A program made the translations under genes and the position numbers. This document shows positions 9,014 through 18,400 of a DNA stretch of 64,000 bases, piece by piece (within the stretch, counting starts at the first letter, position 1; every line of letters starts with the position of its first letter). The stretch covers positions 1,853,204 through 1,917,203 of the forward strand of contig NZ_KB851200.1 of NCBI RefSeq assembly GCF_000368065.1, given 5' to 3'. The notes beneath the pieces are model-generated. The model did not search any database and was not told the DNA's origin. It saw nothing but the letters and a program-made list of their open reading frames with translations. Origin of the DNA: Acinetobacter seifertii (GTDB lineage Bacteria; Pseudomonadota; Gammaproteobacteria; Pseudomonadales; Moraxellaceae).

Positions 9014-11218
9014 ATGAATACCTCTTTACGTTTAAACCACTATTGGATTACTTGTGCTGATGGTTTAGAAAGCCTCTTACAAGAAGAAATAGAACAGCTT
9101 GGCACCAAAGTGACAGAACGTAAAGCTGGACGTTTAATCATTGAAGGAACGCTTGAGCATGCTTATCGTATTTGCATGTGGTCACGTCTCGCTTCTCGTG
9201 TTTTACTTCCAATTCATACTTATGAACTTGAACACACACATGATGCACGTGACGTAGCAGAAGAGCTTTACGAAGGTGCAATGAGCTTTGACTGGTCACT
9301 TATTTTTGCACCACAAAGTACCTTCGCTATTCGTCTACATGCAGAGCGTGAAATCAAGGTTAATACTCAATTTGCAACGCTTCGAGCAAAAGACGGTGTC
9401 GTCGATTCCTTTATGGAAGCTGTAGGTCGTCGCCCAAGTATTGATACTAAACAACCAGAAATTACCTTATATGTGCTTGCTGGTAAGACCGAACATACTT
9501 ACTGTCTAGATTTATCTGGTGACTCATTGCATAAACGCGGCTACCGTCGTTACATGACAGATGCACCGATTAAAGAGAACCTAGCTGCCGCAATTTTACA
9601 AAAAGCTAAGCTTAAAGAACGTAATCCTGAACTTGTACTCGACCCAATGTGTGGTTCAGGTACATTTATCATTGAAGCATTAATGATTTTAACTGACCGC
9701 GCACCTGGTCTTGTTCGTCGTTTTGGCTTTAATGGCTGGCATGGTCATGACCGTGAACTTTGGCTTTCGCTCAAAGCTGAAGCAGCAGAACGTCATGAGA
9801 AAGCGCTTGAGTTACCTCTACCTAAGTTTTATGCCTACGATGCGGATTGGGAAGCGGTAAAAGCAACACGCGAAAATATTATTGCGGCGGGCTTTGAAAA
9901 ACTATTAAGCGAAATTCAAATTGAAGAACGTACTTTAGCTGACTGGCCAGATTTTGCCGCTGAAAAGAAAACAGCTTTTATTGTGACTAACCCTCCATAT
10001 GGCGAACGTTTAGGTGATAAAGCATCAAACCGTTCTCTTTATTTAGGTCTATCTGCACTTTTACAAAAACATTTCCCAAATCAATATGCCGCTATTATTG
10101 CAGCTCAAATTGAACAAGCCGATGTTTTAGCTTTTGAAGCGCCTGAAACTCTACGCTTAATGAATGGTAAATTACCAATTTACATTCGTTTCGGTGCAAT
10201 CAAACCAGAAAAAGTAACACAACCATTTTTAGCAACTTGGCAAGCTCAACCCGTGGAAATAGAAGAAGCTCAAGACTTTGCTAACCGTTTGCAAAAAAAT
10301 ATGACTGCCTTGAAAAAATGGGCGACTAAAGAAAATATTTATTGCTTACGCTTATACGATGCCGACTTACCTGACTTTAACGTCGCTGTAGATTTATATG
10401 GCGATCGCTTACATGTTCAGGAATATGCTCCACCAAAAACAATCGATCCTGAAAAAGCAAAAAAACGTTTTAATTTAGCGCTTGCTGTAATTCGTGCTGT
10501 GACTGGTTTGAACCGCGATGCTATTTTTATTAAAACACGTGCTCGTCAAACAGGAACTAATCAATATACGAAACAAAGTACAGCTTCAAAACGTTTTATC
10601 GTTCAAGAAGGTAAAGCTAAAATTTTAGTGAACCTAACCGACTACCTCGATACAGGTTTATTCCTTGACCACCGTCAAATGCGTTTACGTATTGCTCAAG
10701 AAGCTCGTGGTAAACATTTCTTGAACTTATATAGTTATACCTCTACAGCAAGCTTACATGCTGCCTTGGGCGGTGCTGCTAGTACCACAAGTGTCGACTT
10801 ATCGAATACTTACTTAGGCTGGTCAAAAGAAAACTTCGTTTTAAATGGTTTAACTGTAGATCATGCAGACGAACAACACATGTTCTTTGCAAGCGACTGT
10901 TTTGAATGGTTAAAAGAAGGTCACGAACAATATGATCTTATCTTTATTGACCCACCTACTTTCTCTAACTCTAAAAAGTTCTACGGTACTTTCGACGTAC
11001 AACGCGACCATGTTTCTCTTATTAAACGTGCAATGAACCGTTTAACAAGTGAAGGTACACTTTACTTCTCGAATAACTATCGTGGCTTCGAGATGGATGA
11101 AGAGATTGAAGCACTATACGACGTTGAAGAAATTACGTCTGAAACGATCGGACTTGATTTTAAACGAAATCAAAAAATCCACCGTGCTTGGAAAATTCAG
11201 CATCTAGGTCTGAACTAA
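9014..11218 (+). CDS. rlmKL: Bifunctional 23S rRNA methyltransferase RlmKL (m2G2445 / m7G2069)
   Basis: A 734-aa fusion of two SAM methyltransferases that modify the 23S rRNA peptidyl transferase region. The N-terminal THUMP domain covers about residues 50-160. The RlmL half has the DPMCGSGTFIIEAL SAM motif at about residue 215 and the catalytic TNPPYGERLG near residue 325. The RlmK half has a SAM-binding segment (HFLNLYSYTSTASLHAA) and the IDPPTFSNS motif near residue 640. The length matches the family. The frame opens at an ATG at 8993, but the start at 9014 (MNTSLRLNHYW) matches the usual N-terminus. It is monocistronic. Confidence 0.95.
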   Translation: MNTSLRLNHYWITCADGLESLLQEEIEQLGTKVTERKAGRLIIEGTLEHAYRICMWSRLASRVLLPIHTYELEHTHDARDVAEELYEGAMSFDWSLIFAPQSTFAIRLHAEREIKVNTQFATLRAKDGVVDSFMEAVGRRPSIDTKQPEITLYVLAGKTEHTYCLDLSGDSLHKRGYRRYMTDAPIKENLAAAILQKAKLKERNPELVLDPMCGSGTFIIEALMILTDRAPGLVRRFGFNGWHGHDRELWLSLKAEAAERHEKALELPLPKFYAYDADWEAVKATRENIIAAGFEKLLSEIQIEERTLADWPDFAAEKKTAFIVTNPPYGERLGDKASNRSLYLGLSALLQKHFPNQYAAIIAAQIEQADVLAFEAPETLRLMNGKLPIYIRFGAIKPEKVTQPFLATWQAQPVEIEEAQDFANRLQKNMTALKKWATKENIYCLRLYDADLPDFNVAVDLYGDRLHVQEYAPPKTIDPEKAKKRFNLALAVIRAVTGLNRDAIFIKTRARQTGTNQYTKQSTASKRFIVQEGKAKILVNLTDYLDTGLFLDHRQMRLRIAQEARGKHFLNLYSYTSTASLHAALGGAASTTSVDLSNTYLGWSKENFVLNGLTVDHADEQHMFFASDCFEWLKEGHEQYDLIFIDPPTFSNSKKFYGTFDVQRDHVSLIKRAMNRLTSEGTLYFSNNYRGFEMDEEIEALYDVEEITSETIGLDFKRNQKIHRAWKIQHLGLN

Positions 11219-11226
11219 TATAAATT

Positions 11227-11270
11227 TGGCGAGAAGTTATTATTACTTTACGGTAATGATAACTTCGCCA
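11227..11270. repeat. Long inverted repeat overlapping the 3' end of the 138-aa gene
   Basis: TGGCGAGAAGTTAT... pairs imperfectly with ...ATAACTTCGCCA across 44 bp. The right arm lies inside the last codons and stop of the minus-strand gene at 11243. The hairpin sits between two convergent genes and probably works as a bidirectional terminator or mRNA 3' stabiliser, though it lacks a good T-run. Confidence 0.6.
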
Positions 11271-11659
11271 CGTACATTTTTTGGCTCAAATTCATAACGT
11301 GTAAAACGATCTGCCCGATCTGGTAATGCAACCATCTCTAGTTCTTTCTTTTCTTTAATATCTATTACCTGATTTTGTTTTTGTTCCTGATAAGGTGATA
11401 ACACACTCGACCTTAATGAATTCCAGCGAACTTCTTGTAAATAGTTATCTCCTAATTCTTTTCGAGCTCGATGCTGTTCTTTTTCAGGCTTCTTGGCATC
11501 ATCTTGGGCTTTAGCAATAATAACGGGCAAAGATGCGGTTATCGCTCCTGTCTGAGTCGAAAGCGCACTTTCACTCATGGGTTGAGCAGCCCAAGTATTT
11601 GATAATAATACAGACATACCGCTTAAAATTATTAGCGCACACCCTTGCTTATTATTCAT
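11243..11659 (-). CDS. Hypothetical exported protein, 138 aa
   Basis: The protein starts with a signal peptide (NNKQGCALIILSGMSVLLSNTWAA, probable cleavage after AWAA-type TWAA). The motif MSESALSTQTGAI follows, resembling the ALSxxTGQ start of FilA-like and DUF6160-type exported proteins of Acinetobacter and Pseudomonas. The middle is highly charged (KPEKEQHRARKELGD) and the end is beta-like (RYEFEPKNVRGEVIITVK). The function is unknown. It could be a small periplasmic or surface-associated protein. It is convergent with rlmKL, and its final codons form part of a hairpin. Confidence 0.7.
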   Translation of the reverse strand: MNNKQGCALIILSGMSVLLSNTWAAQPMSESALSTQTGAITASLPVIIAKAQDDAKKPEKEQHRARKELGDNYLQEVRWNSLRSSVLSPYQEQKQNQVIDIKEKKELEMVALPDRADRFTRYEFEPKNVRGEVIITVK

Positions 11660-11925
11660 TACCTACTTCCTAAAATTGTTATTGTTTGTTATATCAAATA
11701 AAACTAGCAACTTTTTAACCTTGTCGCAATGTTATAAAGAAACTTCCCGATAATTAGCATTGATCATTTTAAAATCAAAATATATCACAAGTATTTCGTC
11801 ACTATTCAATAGTTTTATAGATTGTTATCTCAGGCTTGAAGGATACCTTTAAATCACTTACTGTAATTTTATAATTCATTTGTATTTGATTTTATTTATA
11901 AATACACACCATACGAGGTGAAATA

Positions 11926-12414
11926 ATGCTCCAGCAATGCTGCCAATTATTAGAAGATCTTCAACTTAAAGTTGCATTTATTGAAAGTGCCAGTTCAGGT
12001 TACTTAACCAGTCAGTTTTCGATTCATAAAAATAGTGGCGCTGATATTTTACTGGGCGGTTTGGTTAGTTATGACCCCAGCATTAAAATTAGTATTTTAA
12101 AAGTCGATCCAAATTTAATTAATATGTACACAGCTGAATCGCCACAAGTGACAGAAGAAATGTGTAAGTTGGGCCAAATCTTATTTCAGCAAGCGGATAT
12201 TATTGTAAGTTGTACGGGTTTACTCAAACATGGTGGAAGTGAAACCGCAGAAAAGACTGTAGGTACTTTTTTTATCTGTATTTCTTACAAAAAGCGTATT
12301 TATCATTATCATTATTTTTTATCTGGCCATGCCGAACAGAAACTAAAAACTCTCACACAAAAAGTAGCAGACTCAATTATTACGCTTATATCATCTAATC
12401 AAAATAAAATTTAA
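11926..12414 (+). CDS. CinA-family protein (nicotinamide-nucleotide amidohydrolase-like), divergent
   Basis: A 162-aa single-domain homologue of the CinA C-terminal domain (PncC family), which hydrolyses NMN to NaMN and ammonia. Visible features are LKVAFIESASSGYLTSQFS at residue 15, aligned with the usual TAESCTGGxL, and GGSETAEKTVGTFFICI near residue 105, aligned with GGSxxKPVGTVxI. The usual cysteine and double glycine of the first motif are altered, so activity is uncertain. It stands alone after a 265-bp AT-rich gap and ends at a shared terminator with clpB. A. baumannii strains normally also carry a standard pncC elsewhere (knowledge, not seen here). Confidence 0.78.
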   Translation: MLQQCCQLLEDLQLKVAFIESASSGYLTSQFSIHKNSGADILLGGLVSYDPSIKISILKVDPNLINMYTAESPQVTEEMCKLGQILFQQADIIVSCTGLLKHGGSETAEKTVGTFFICISYKKRIYHYHYFLSGHAEQKLKTLTQKVADSIITLISSNQNKI

Positions 12415-12420
12415 ATATAA

Positions 12421-12453
12421 AAAAAGAGAATATGTTTCCATATTCTCTTTTCG
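12421..12453. terminator. Bidirectional terminator between cinA-like gene and clpB
   Basis: The hairpin AAAAGAGAATATG / CATATTCTCTTTT has A and T tracts on the two sides and lies between convergent genes. Confidence 0.85.
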
Positions 12454-12470
12454 GTTTTAGCAGAAAGAGC

Positions 12471-15050
12471 TTAGCTCAGTTTCATCTTATCAAAAACTAA
12501 GTGACCATGCTCGCCTTTAACTAAAATAGTGTCACCTGCGACAAAATCACCCGATAATATTTTTTGAGCTAATGTGTTTTCAACCTGTTGTTGAATTGCA
12601 CGTTTTAATGGACGCGCTCCGTACACAGGATCAAAACCAGCATCGATCAATAAATCAAATGCACTGTCATCAACATTCAAGCTCATATCACGATCAACTA
12701 GACGTGAACGTAAACGATCTAACTGAATATCCGCAATACCACGAATCTGCGCTTTCTTGAGTGAATGGAAAACCACAAGCTCATCAATCCGGTTAATAAA
12801 TTCCGGACGGAAATGCTGACTCACTGCATTCATCACGACTGTACGTACTTCGTCATCAGTTGCACCATCACCTAGCTCACGTACATCTTGTGAACCTAAG
12901 TTTGATGTCATCACAATAACCGTGTTTTTAAAGTCCACTACTCGACCTTGTGAGTCGGTTAAGCGACCATCATCCAATACTTGTAGTACGATATTGAAAA
13001 CATCTGGATGCGCTTTTTCAACCTCATCAAACAACACCACACTATATGGTTTACGGCGAACAGCTTCTGTTAAAACACCACCTTCTTCGTAGCCAACATA
13101 CCCTGGAGGCGCACCAACTAAACGGCTGACAGAATGTTTTTCCATGAATTCACTCATGTCGATACGAATCATGGCATCATCACTATCAAACAAGAAGTTA
13201 GCTAAAGCTTTAGTTAACTCAGTTTTACCTACACCTGTTGGACCTAAGAATAAGAATGATCCACTAGGACGATTCGGGTCAGATAAACCTGCACGTGAAC
13301 GACGTACTGCATTCGATACCGCAACAACAGCTTCATCTTGCCCAACAACACGGTCATGTAAAAACTCTTCCATATGAAGAAGTTTTTCACGCTCGCCTTG
13401 CATCATTTTAGCAACCGGAATACCCGTTGCAGCACTAACCACTTCAGCAATTTCATTTTCAGTCACTTTAGTACGAATGAGTTTTGGTTCTTCGTTTTCT
13501 TCAGCAACTTCGTCTTGCTCAAGTTGTTTTTGAAGCTCTGGAATTACACCATATTGCAAACGTGCCGCTTCAGCCAAATCACCTTCACGCTGAGCTTTTT
13601 CAAAAGCAATACGAGCTTTATCAAGTTCAACCTGAGCTTGTTTGGTACCCTCTACTAGAGTTTTCTCAGCCTTCCACACTTCTTCAAGATCGTTGTATTC
13701 TTTCTGAACTTCAGCGATCTGTTTTTCAAGATGAGTAACTTCGGCTTTACTGCCTGCATCTTCATCTTTTTTCACCGCTTCCAATTGCATTTTCAACTGG
13801 ATTAAACGGCGGTCAAGCTTATCAAGTGCTTCAGGTTTAGAATCAATCTCCATTTTGATACGAGAAGCTGCTTCATCGATCAAATCAATTGCCTTGTCAG
13901 GTAATTGACGGTCTGTAATATAGCGATGAGACATTTTCGCCGCAGCAATAATCGCTGAGTCTAAAATTTGCACACCATGGTGAGTAGCATATTTCTCTTT
14001 TAGACCACGTAAAATCGCAATTGTATCTTCTACACTTGGCTCATCAACCAGTACTTTTTGGAAACGACGCTCTAAAGCTGCATCTTTTTCAATGTATTGG
14101 CGATATTCGTCTAAAGTAGTCGCACCCACACAGCGTAACTCACCACGAGCCAATGCAGGTTTTAACATGTTCCCTGCATCCATCGCACCGTCGCCTTTAC
14201 CAGCGCCTACAAGCGTATGCAGCTCATCAATAAACAGGATGATTTCGCCTTCGTGTTTCGCCAAATCTTTTAAAACTGCTTTTAAGCGTTCTTCAAACTC
14301 ACCACGATACTTCGCGCCCGCAAGTAATGATCCTAAGTCGAGGGATAAAACACGTTTATTTTTTAAGCCCTCTGGCACTTCGCCATTCACAATACGCTGT
14401 GCTAAACCTTCAACAATAGCGGTTTTACCCACACCCGGCTCACCAATGAGTACAGGGTTGTTTTTTGTACGACGTGACAAGACTTGAATGGTACGGCGAA
14501 TCTCGTCATCACGCCCAATGACCGGATCAAGTTTCCCCGATAAAGCCCGCTCAGTTAAATCAATCGTATATTTATTAAGTGAGTCACGTTGGTCTTCGTG
14601 ATTATTACTCATGACTTTGTCACTACCTCGAATATGTTCAATTACTTTGCGTAGACTGTCGGGAGTTACACCTACGGCACTTAAAATATTTTTTGTTTCG
14701 CCAGTTTCTGCCAAGCCCAATAAAACCCAGTCAGTTGACAAAAATTCATCACCCGCTTTTTGCGCATATCGATCTGCCAAGTTAAGCGCTTTAACTGCTT
14801 CTGGGTTTAAATTGACATCGCCTGTCGGATTCGCAATAGTCGGAGCATCTTTTATAGCTTGCTCAAGCTTTTGTTTAAGTTCAGGTAACCGTGCACCTGC
14901 TTGTTGCAACAAGCTAATATTTGAAGGCTCTTCTAATAAGGTACTCAAAATATGAATACCTGCTATAGCGGTATGGTCTTTACCCATCGCTAAAGATTGA
15001 GCATCTGAAAGGGCTTGCTGCAAGCGGTTTGTAAATTTTTCAAAACGCAT
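12471..15050 (-). CDS. clpB: ATP-dependent disaggregase ClpB
   Basis: An 859-aa Hsp100 chaperone that works with DnaK to extract polypeptides from aggregates. The N-terminal Clp-N repeat covers about residues 1-145. The first AAA+ domain has Walker A GEPGVGKT near residue 205 and Walker B LFIDELHT. The coiled-coil middle domain spans about residues 410-525 ([19 protein letters not shown]...). The second AAA+ domain has [14 protein letters not shown] near residue 605 and [11 protein letters not shown], and a C-terminal oligomerisation domain follows. Length and order are standard. A clear heat-shock promoter lies about 40 bp upstream of the start. Confidence 0.98.
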   Translation of the reverse strand: MRFEKFTNRLQQALSDAQSLAMGKDHTAIAGIHILSTLLEEPSNISLLQQAGARLPELKQKLEQAIKDAPTIANPTGDVNLNPEAVKALNLADRYAQKAGDEFLSTDWVLLGLAETGETKNILSAVGVTPDSLRKVIEHIRGSDKVMSNNHEDQRDSLNKYTIDLTERALSGKLDPVIGRDDEIRRTIQVLSRRTKNNPVLIGEPGVGKTAIVEGLAQRIVNGEVPEGLKNKRVLSLDLGSLLAGAKYRGEFEERLKAVLKDLAKHEGEIILFIDELHTLVGAGKGDGAMDAGNMLKPALARGELRCVGATTLDEYRQYIEKDAALERRFQKVLVDEPSVEDTIAILRGLKEKYATHHGVQILDSAIIAAAKMSHRYITDRQLPDKAIDLIDEAASRIKMEIDSKPEALDKLDRRLIQLKMQLEAVKKDEDAGSKAEVTHLEKQIAEVQKEYNDLEEVWKAEKTLVEGTKQAQVELDKARIAFEKAQREGDLAEAARLQYGVIPELQKQLEQDEVAEENEEPKLIRTKVTENEIAEVVSAATGIPVAKMMQGEREKLLHMEEFLHDRVVGQDEAVVAVSNAVRRSRAGLSDPNRPSGSFLFLGPTGVGKTELTKALANFLFDSDDAMIRIDMSEFMEKHSVSRLVGAPPGYVGYEEGGVLTEAVRRKPYSVVLFDEVEKAHPDVFNIVLQVLDDGRLTDSQGRVVDFKNTVIVMTSNLGSQDVRELGDGATDDEVRTVVMNAVSQHFRPEFINRIDELVVFHSLKKAQIRGIADIQLDRLRSRLVDRDMSLNVDDSAFDLLIDAGFDPVYGARPLKRAIQQQVENTLAQKILSGDFVAGDTILVKGEHGHLVFDKMKLS

Positions 15051-15087
15051 TCTTGTTATTCCTCACAACAAATTTGTACTTGTCTAA

Positions 15088-15116
15088 TAGATGGGAACAC
15101 TTTTTCGGATTTCAAA
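15088..15116 (-). promoter_or_regulatory. Sigma-32 heat-shock promoter of clpB
   Basis: On the minus strand TTTGAAA is followed, after a 14-nt spacer, by CCCATCTA. This is close to the sigma-32 consensus CTTGAAA-N(11-16)-CCCATnT. The -10 box lies about 38 nt before the clpB start codon. Confidence 0.85.
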
Positions 15117-15350
15117 TAAATTTTTATATATTTTTCATAATGTTATTAAAATAACAATAAGTAAAACTCCATTATAATATGGGTTTGTTTTGTATATATT
15201 TCAAGTACACTTCAGCTACATTTTATTAAATCACTTAAATATTTATATTTAGTTCCGTCTGCTCTACTCTTTTCACAAACTCTTCATTGAGAATTCTAAA
15301 AATAAGAATTAATTTATCCGGCTAACTCCATCCTGTTTTTGAAATTTAAA

Positions 15351-16157
15351 ATGCGTTTAAAACATATTATATTAACAATTAGTCTTTTTAGCTCGACACT
15401 AACAATGGCGGAGTTACCTCAAGACTCAAGAAGACCCGGTGGAATTGCAGTCGTTCCATTATCGACCGATATTACTCAAGTCACTTTTCAACATAAACCC
15501 GTTTTAATCAGTCAAGAAGGTCATCAACGTTATGCTGTAGTAGGTATTCCGTTATCTACACCACTTGGCAGTGTTCAGCTCAATACCAATAAAGCGCCTA
15601 TTCCAATAGAAGTTAAGTCTTATCCTTATGCTGAGCAACGGATTAAAGTCAATAACCAAGACTATGTGAACCCCAACCAAAGTCAGTTAGATCGTTATGC
15701 TCAAGAAGCGAAAGAACAAAATGAAGTTTATAATTCTTTCACATCAAGTTCATGGCAAAGCTTACCCAAATTTATACGTCCCACTTCAGGGAAATTTACC
15801 AATTCTTTTGGAAGAAAACGCTTTTTTAATGGTGAAGAACGTGCACCTCACTCAGGTCTTGATATTCCAGCCCCTGTAGGTCAAAAAGTAATTGCACCAG
15901 CAGATGGCGTGGTCGTTCAGACAGGAAACTATTTCTTTAATGGCCAAACTGTATTAATTGATCACGGCCAAGGCCTAGTCAGCATGTTTTGCCATTTAAG
16001 CTCAATCAAAGTAGAGAAAGGCCAACATATCCGCCAAGGAGAAACATTAGGTTTAGTGGGCAAAACAGGACGCGTGACAGGCCCTCATTTACATTGGGGC
16101 ATGAGTCTTAATAATGCTCGGGTAGATCCGCAGCTTTTTCTAAATACACCTCGTTAA
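15351..16157 (+). CDS. M23-family zinc metallopeptidase (LasA/LytM-type), exported
   Basis: A 268-aa periplasmic peptidase predicted to cut peptidoglycan cross-links or to regulate amidases. It has a signal peptide (MRLKHIILTISLFSSTLTMA), a beta-rich region, and the C-terminal M23 domain with the metal motifs HSGLDIPAP (HxxxD) near residue 170 and GPHLHWGMSL (HxH) near residue 245. All three zinc ligands are therefore present. The frame reaches a TTG at 15339, but the ATG at 15351 places the signal peptide correctly. It is convergent with the GNAT gene, overlapping it by 4 nt. Confidence 0.92.
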   Translation: MRLKHIILTISLFSSTLTMAELPQDSRRPGGIAVVPLSTDITQVTFQHKPVLISQEGHQRYAVVGIPLSTPLGSVQLNTNKAPIPIEVKSYPYAEQRIKVNNQDYVNPNQSQLDRYAQEAKEQNEVYNSFTSSSWQSLPKFIRPTSGKFTNSFGRKRFFNGEERAPHSGLDIPAPVGQKVIAPADGVVVQTGNYFFNGQTVLIDHGQGLVSMFCHLSSIKVEKGQHIRQGETLGLVGKTGRVTGPHLHWGMSLNNARVDPQLFLNTPR

Positions 16158-16579
16158 TTTAAAGCCTTACGAAAATACTTTGGTGCTTCAACATAACCTT
16201 CTTTTAGATAAAATTGATGTGCCAAAGGTCTTTGTATTCCTGAATGCAATTCCATTCGATCACAACCACGCTGCTTAGCTAGACGCTCTGCTTCTTGTAT
16301 AAGCAAATGCCCCACTCCTTTACCACGCATATTCTGATCAACACACAAATAGCAGATTTTGGCAAAATCTCCTTTTAAGGCAATTTGCGGAATAAAATAG
16401 AGAGACAAAACTCCATACACATGCGAATCATCGGCTGCGACCAATGTAATTGCATTGGGATCTTCACTTAACTTTTGAAATTGTTCCTGAACCAATCCTA
16501 GAGGCTGCGAATATCCCATTTGCTCCAGCAAGTGACATATGGCCTCGGTATCTTGCGACTGTGCTAAACGGATATTCAC
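16154..16579 (-). CDS. GNAT-family N-acetyltransferase
   Basis: A 141-aa single-domain acetyltransferase. The acetyl-CoA pyrophosphate loop appears as VDQNMRGKGVGHLLIQEAE at about residue 78 (QxxGxG/A type). Motif B has the usual LHSGIQRPLAHQFYLKEGYVE pattern near the C-terminus. The N-terminus MNIRLAQSQDTEAICHLLEQM is typical for the family. The substrate is unknown. Its stop overlaps the 3' end of the peptidase gene on the other strand. It lies downstream of osmC on the same strand but behind a hairpin. Confidence 0.9.
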   Translation of the reverse strand: MNIRLAQSQDTEAICHLLEQMGYSQPLGLVQEQFQKLSEDPNAITLVAADDSHVYGVLSLYFIPQIALKGDFAKICYLCVDQNMRGKGVGHLLIQEAERLAKQRGCDRMELHSGIQRPLAHQFYLKEGYVEAPKYFRKALN

Positions 16580-16619
16580 CCAACATTCTCCATATTATTT
16601 TTTAAATTATTCTTATCTT

Positions 16620-16655
16620 AAAAAAAGCCAACATCACTGTTAGCTTTTCTTTTTC
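16620..16655 (-). terminator. Probable terminator after osmC
   Basis: AAAAAGCCAACA and TGTTAGCTTTT form a bulged stem. The A-tract on the plus strand gives a T-run for minus-strand transcription. Confidence 0.55.
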
Positions 16656-16671
16656 AGGCATTCATATGAAA

Positions 16672-17094
16672 TTATGCAGCTTCAATAATCTCAAAATCGT
16701 GAGTAATTTTTACACCACCATCAGAAAGCATTTTACTCGCTGAACAATATTTTTCAGCTGATAGCTCTACTGCTTTTGCAACCTGTTTTTCTTTGACAGC
16801 TTTACCTGTTACCACAAAGTGCAAATGAATTTTTGTGAAAACCGCTGGAATTGCATCGGCACGCTCAGCTTTAAGCTGACATACGACATTCGTCACATCT
16901 TGACGAGATTTCTTTAAAATCGTCACAATATCAAACGAAGCACACCCACCAAGTCCCATTAATAGCAATTCCATAGGACGTGGTCCACGGTTTTCACCAC
17001 CATACTCAGGTGAGCCATCCATGATGACACTATGTCCACTATCCGATTTCGCTTCAAAAGCAACATTCTCTAGCCAATGTACACTTGTTTGCAT
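16672..17094 (-). CDS. OsmC-family protein (YhfA-like)
   Basis: A 140-aa OsmC/Ohr-fold protein. The first redox cysteine is in GLGGCASFDIVTILKKSRQ near residue 50 and the second in EKYCSASKMLSDG near residue 118, the two positions used for peroxide reduction in the family. The GGENRGPRPMELLL segment is conserved in the YhfA subgroup. In many gammaproteobacteria a yhfA-type gene lies beside crp, as it does here (divergent, with a MITE-like element between). The likely role is reduction of organic hydroperoxides or another thiol-dependent function. The substrate is unproven. Confidence 0.88.
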   Translation of the reverse strand: MQTSVHWLENVAFEAKSDSGHSVIMDGSPEYGGENRGPRPMELLLMGLGGCASFDIVTILKKSRQDVTNVVCQLKAERADAIPAVFTKIHLHFVVTGKAVKEKQVAKAVELSAEKYCSASKMLSDGGVKITHDFEIIEAA

Positions 17095-17128
17095 TGCAAC
17101 TACCCAAAAAAAATTATAAATTTAAGCA

Positions 17129-17423
17129 GGGTCTGTTGACATTTCATCTATGGATTGCGTAATAGCTAAAAATTAATTCAAATAAAAACGCAAAACACAG
17201 ACAAGGGCAATCCTTTGTCCAGTTTTGTAATAAAATTTGTTAAATTTCAGCCAAAATCTGAGGTGTGATTTAAGCATCTTAGAAGCAGCGCAAGACCAGA
17301 TTTTTTGTGCGTTTCGTTGTTAAGCTCTATTTATTTAGAATGACTAAATTCCATAGTTCTTGCTTCGTAACGTCTAGAAAAATCGTCTTATGTCGCAACC
17401 ATCTGTGAAATGTCAACAGGCCC
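17129..17423. mobile_element. MITE-like element with ~25-bp terminal inverted repeats
   Basis: The ends GGGTCTGTTGACATTTCA (17129-17146) and, on the other strand, GGGCCTGTTGACATTTCA (from 17423 inward) match at 17 of 18 positions. The following ATGG is also shared, giving about 25 bp with four mismatches. The 295-bp interior has no convincing ORF and contains smaller palindromes (for example GACAAGGGCAATCC near 17203). I see no clear target-site duplication. The ends look like those of IS5-type transposons, but the parent element is not present here. It separates osmC from crp and lies 110 bp upstream of the crp start. Confidence 0.75.
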
Positions 17424-17533
17424 TTGTTTTGTACACTAACATAAAATGAGTTGATAAGGAATTTCATCTCTTCTGTGTAATAGCTCATCTCGAGCCTGTG
17501 TGAATTGTTTACCCTATTCGGAACATATCAAGC

Positions 17534-18241
17534 ATGACTTCAAATTTTTCACAACTCAGCACAGATGCTTTATCTCCGGGGCAACTACCTGAATCCGTTA
17601 AAGCATTGTTAAAGCGTGCTCACATCAACAGATATCCAAAACGAACCACAATTGTTGATGCCGGAACAGAGTCAAAATCTTTATATTTAATTTTAAAAGG
17701 CTCAGTTTCAATTATTTTGCGTGAAGATGACGAACGTGAAATTGTTGTGGCATATTTGAATCCTGGTGACTTCTTTGGGGAAATGGGGCTTTTCGAACCG
17801 AACCCTCAACGTACAGCTGAAGTCCGTACTCGTGATGTTTGTGAAATTGCAGAAATTTCATATGACAACTTTCACGAACTGAGCAAGCAGTATCCAGATC
17901 TTAGCTACGCCGTTTTTGCGCAACTTGTTCGTCGCTTAAAAAATACAACTCGCAAAATGACTGACCTTGCGTTCATTGACGTATCTGGTCGTATTGCTCG
18001 TTGCTTAATCGACTTATCTTCACAGCCAGAAGCAATGATCTTGCCGAATGGTCGTCAGATTCGTATCACTCGCCAAGAAATTGGACGTATTGTTGGATGT
18101 TCACGCGAGATGGTTGGTCGTGTATTGAAGACTTTAGAAGATCAAGGCATGATCCAAACTGATGGTAAAGCCATTCTCATTTTTGATGCTTCATTAGAAG
18201 AGAATTCAGTCACTGATGAAGACTATGATGATGAAGAATAA
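17534..18241 (+). CDS. crp: cAMP-receptor-type global regulator (Crp/Vfr)
   Basis: A 235-aa CRP/FNR-family activator. The cyclic-nucleotide domain has SLYLILKGSVSIIL, LNPGDFFGEMGLFEP at about residues 80-95 (the phosphate-binding cassette with FGE) and QRTAEVRTRD, which supplies the Arg and Ser/Thr-type contacts. A long C-helix follows, then the winged HTH ITRQEIGRIVGCSREMVGRVLKTLE at about residues 182-206, which matches the CRP recognition helix. It is most like Pseudomonas Vfr and has an acidic C-terminal tail. It probably controls carbon use, competence and surface traits. A ~110-bp leader separates it from the MITE-like element. Confidence 0.93.
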   Translation: MTSNFSQLSTDALSPGQLPESVKALLKRAHINRYPKRTTIVDAGTESKSLYLILKGSVSIILREDDEREIVVAYLNPGDFFGEMGLFEPNPQRTAEVRTRDVCEIAEISYDNFHELSKQYPDLSYAVFAQLVRRLKNTTRKMTDLAFIDVSGRIARCLIDLSSQPEAMILPNGRQIRITRQEIGRIVGCSREMVGRVLKTLEDQGMIQTDGKAILIFDASLEENSVTDEDYDDEE

Positions 18242-18260
18242 GTAATTACAATGATTTAAT

Positions 18261-18288
18261 AAAAAGCAAACTTCGGTTTGCTTTTTTT
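18261..18288 (+). terminator. Intrinsic terminator of crp
   Basis: AAAAAGCAAAC-TTCG-GTTTGCTTTTTTT, a stable UUCG tetraloop hairpin with a T-run. Confidence 0.9.
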
Positions 18289-18400
18289 ATATGCAACAAT
18301 GAGTTAATACACAAAACTTACAAACTATTCTAATTTTATGATTTAAGTTGAATACATATTTGCGATTAGGCTAACTCAAATTTCTCAAGGATTTCGATAT

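Noticed and set aside
14092..14487. 131-codon frame opposite clpB
   Set aside because: It is a shadow of the clpB coding strand, driven by codon bias. The same holds for the frames opposite lysC (29497-30018), alaS and purA.
17129..17423. Intact insertion sequence between osmC and crp
   Set aside because: The terminal repeats are present, but the 295-bp interior has no transposase and no clear target duplication, so only a MITE-like element is claimed.
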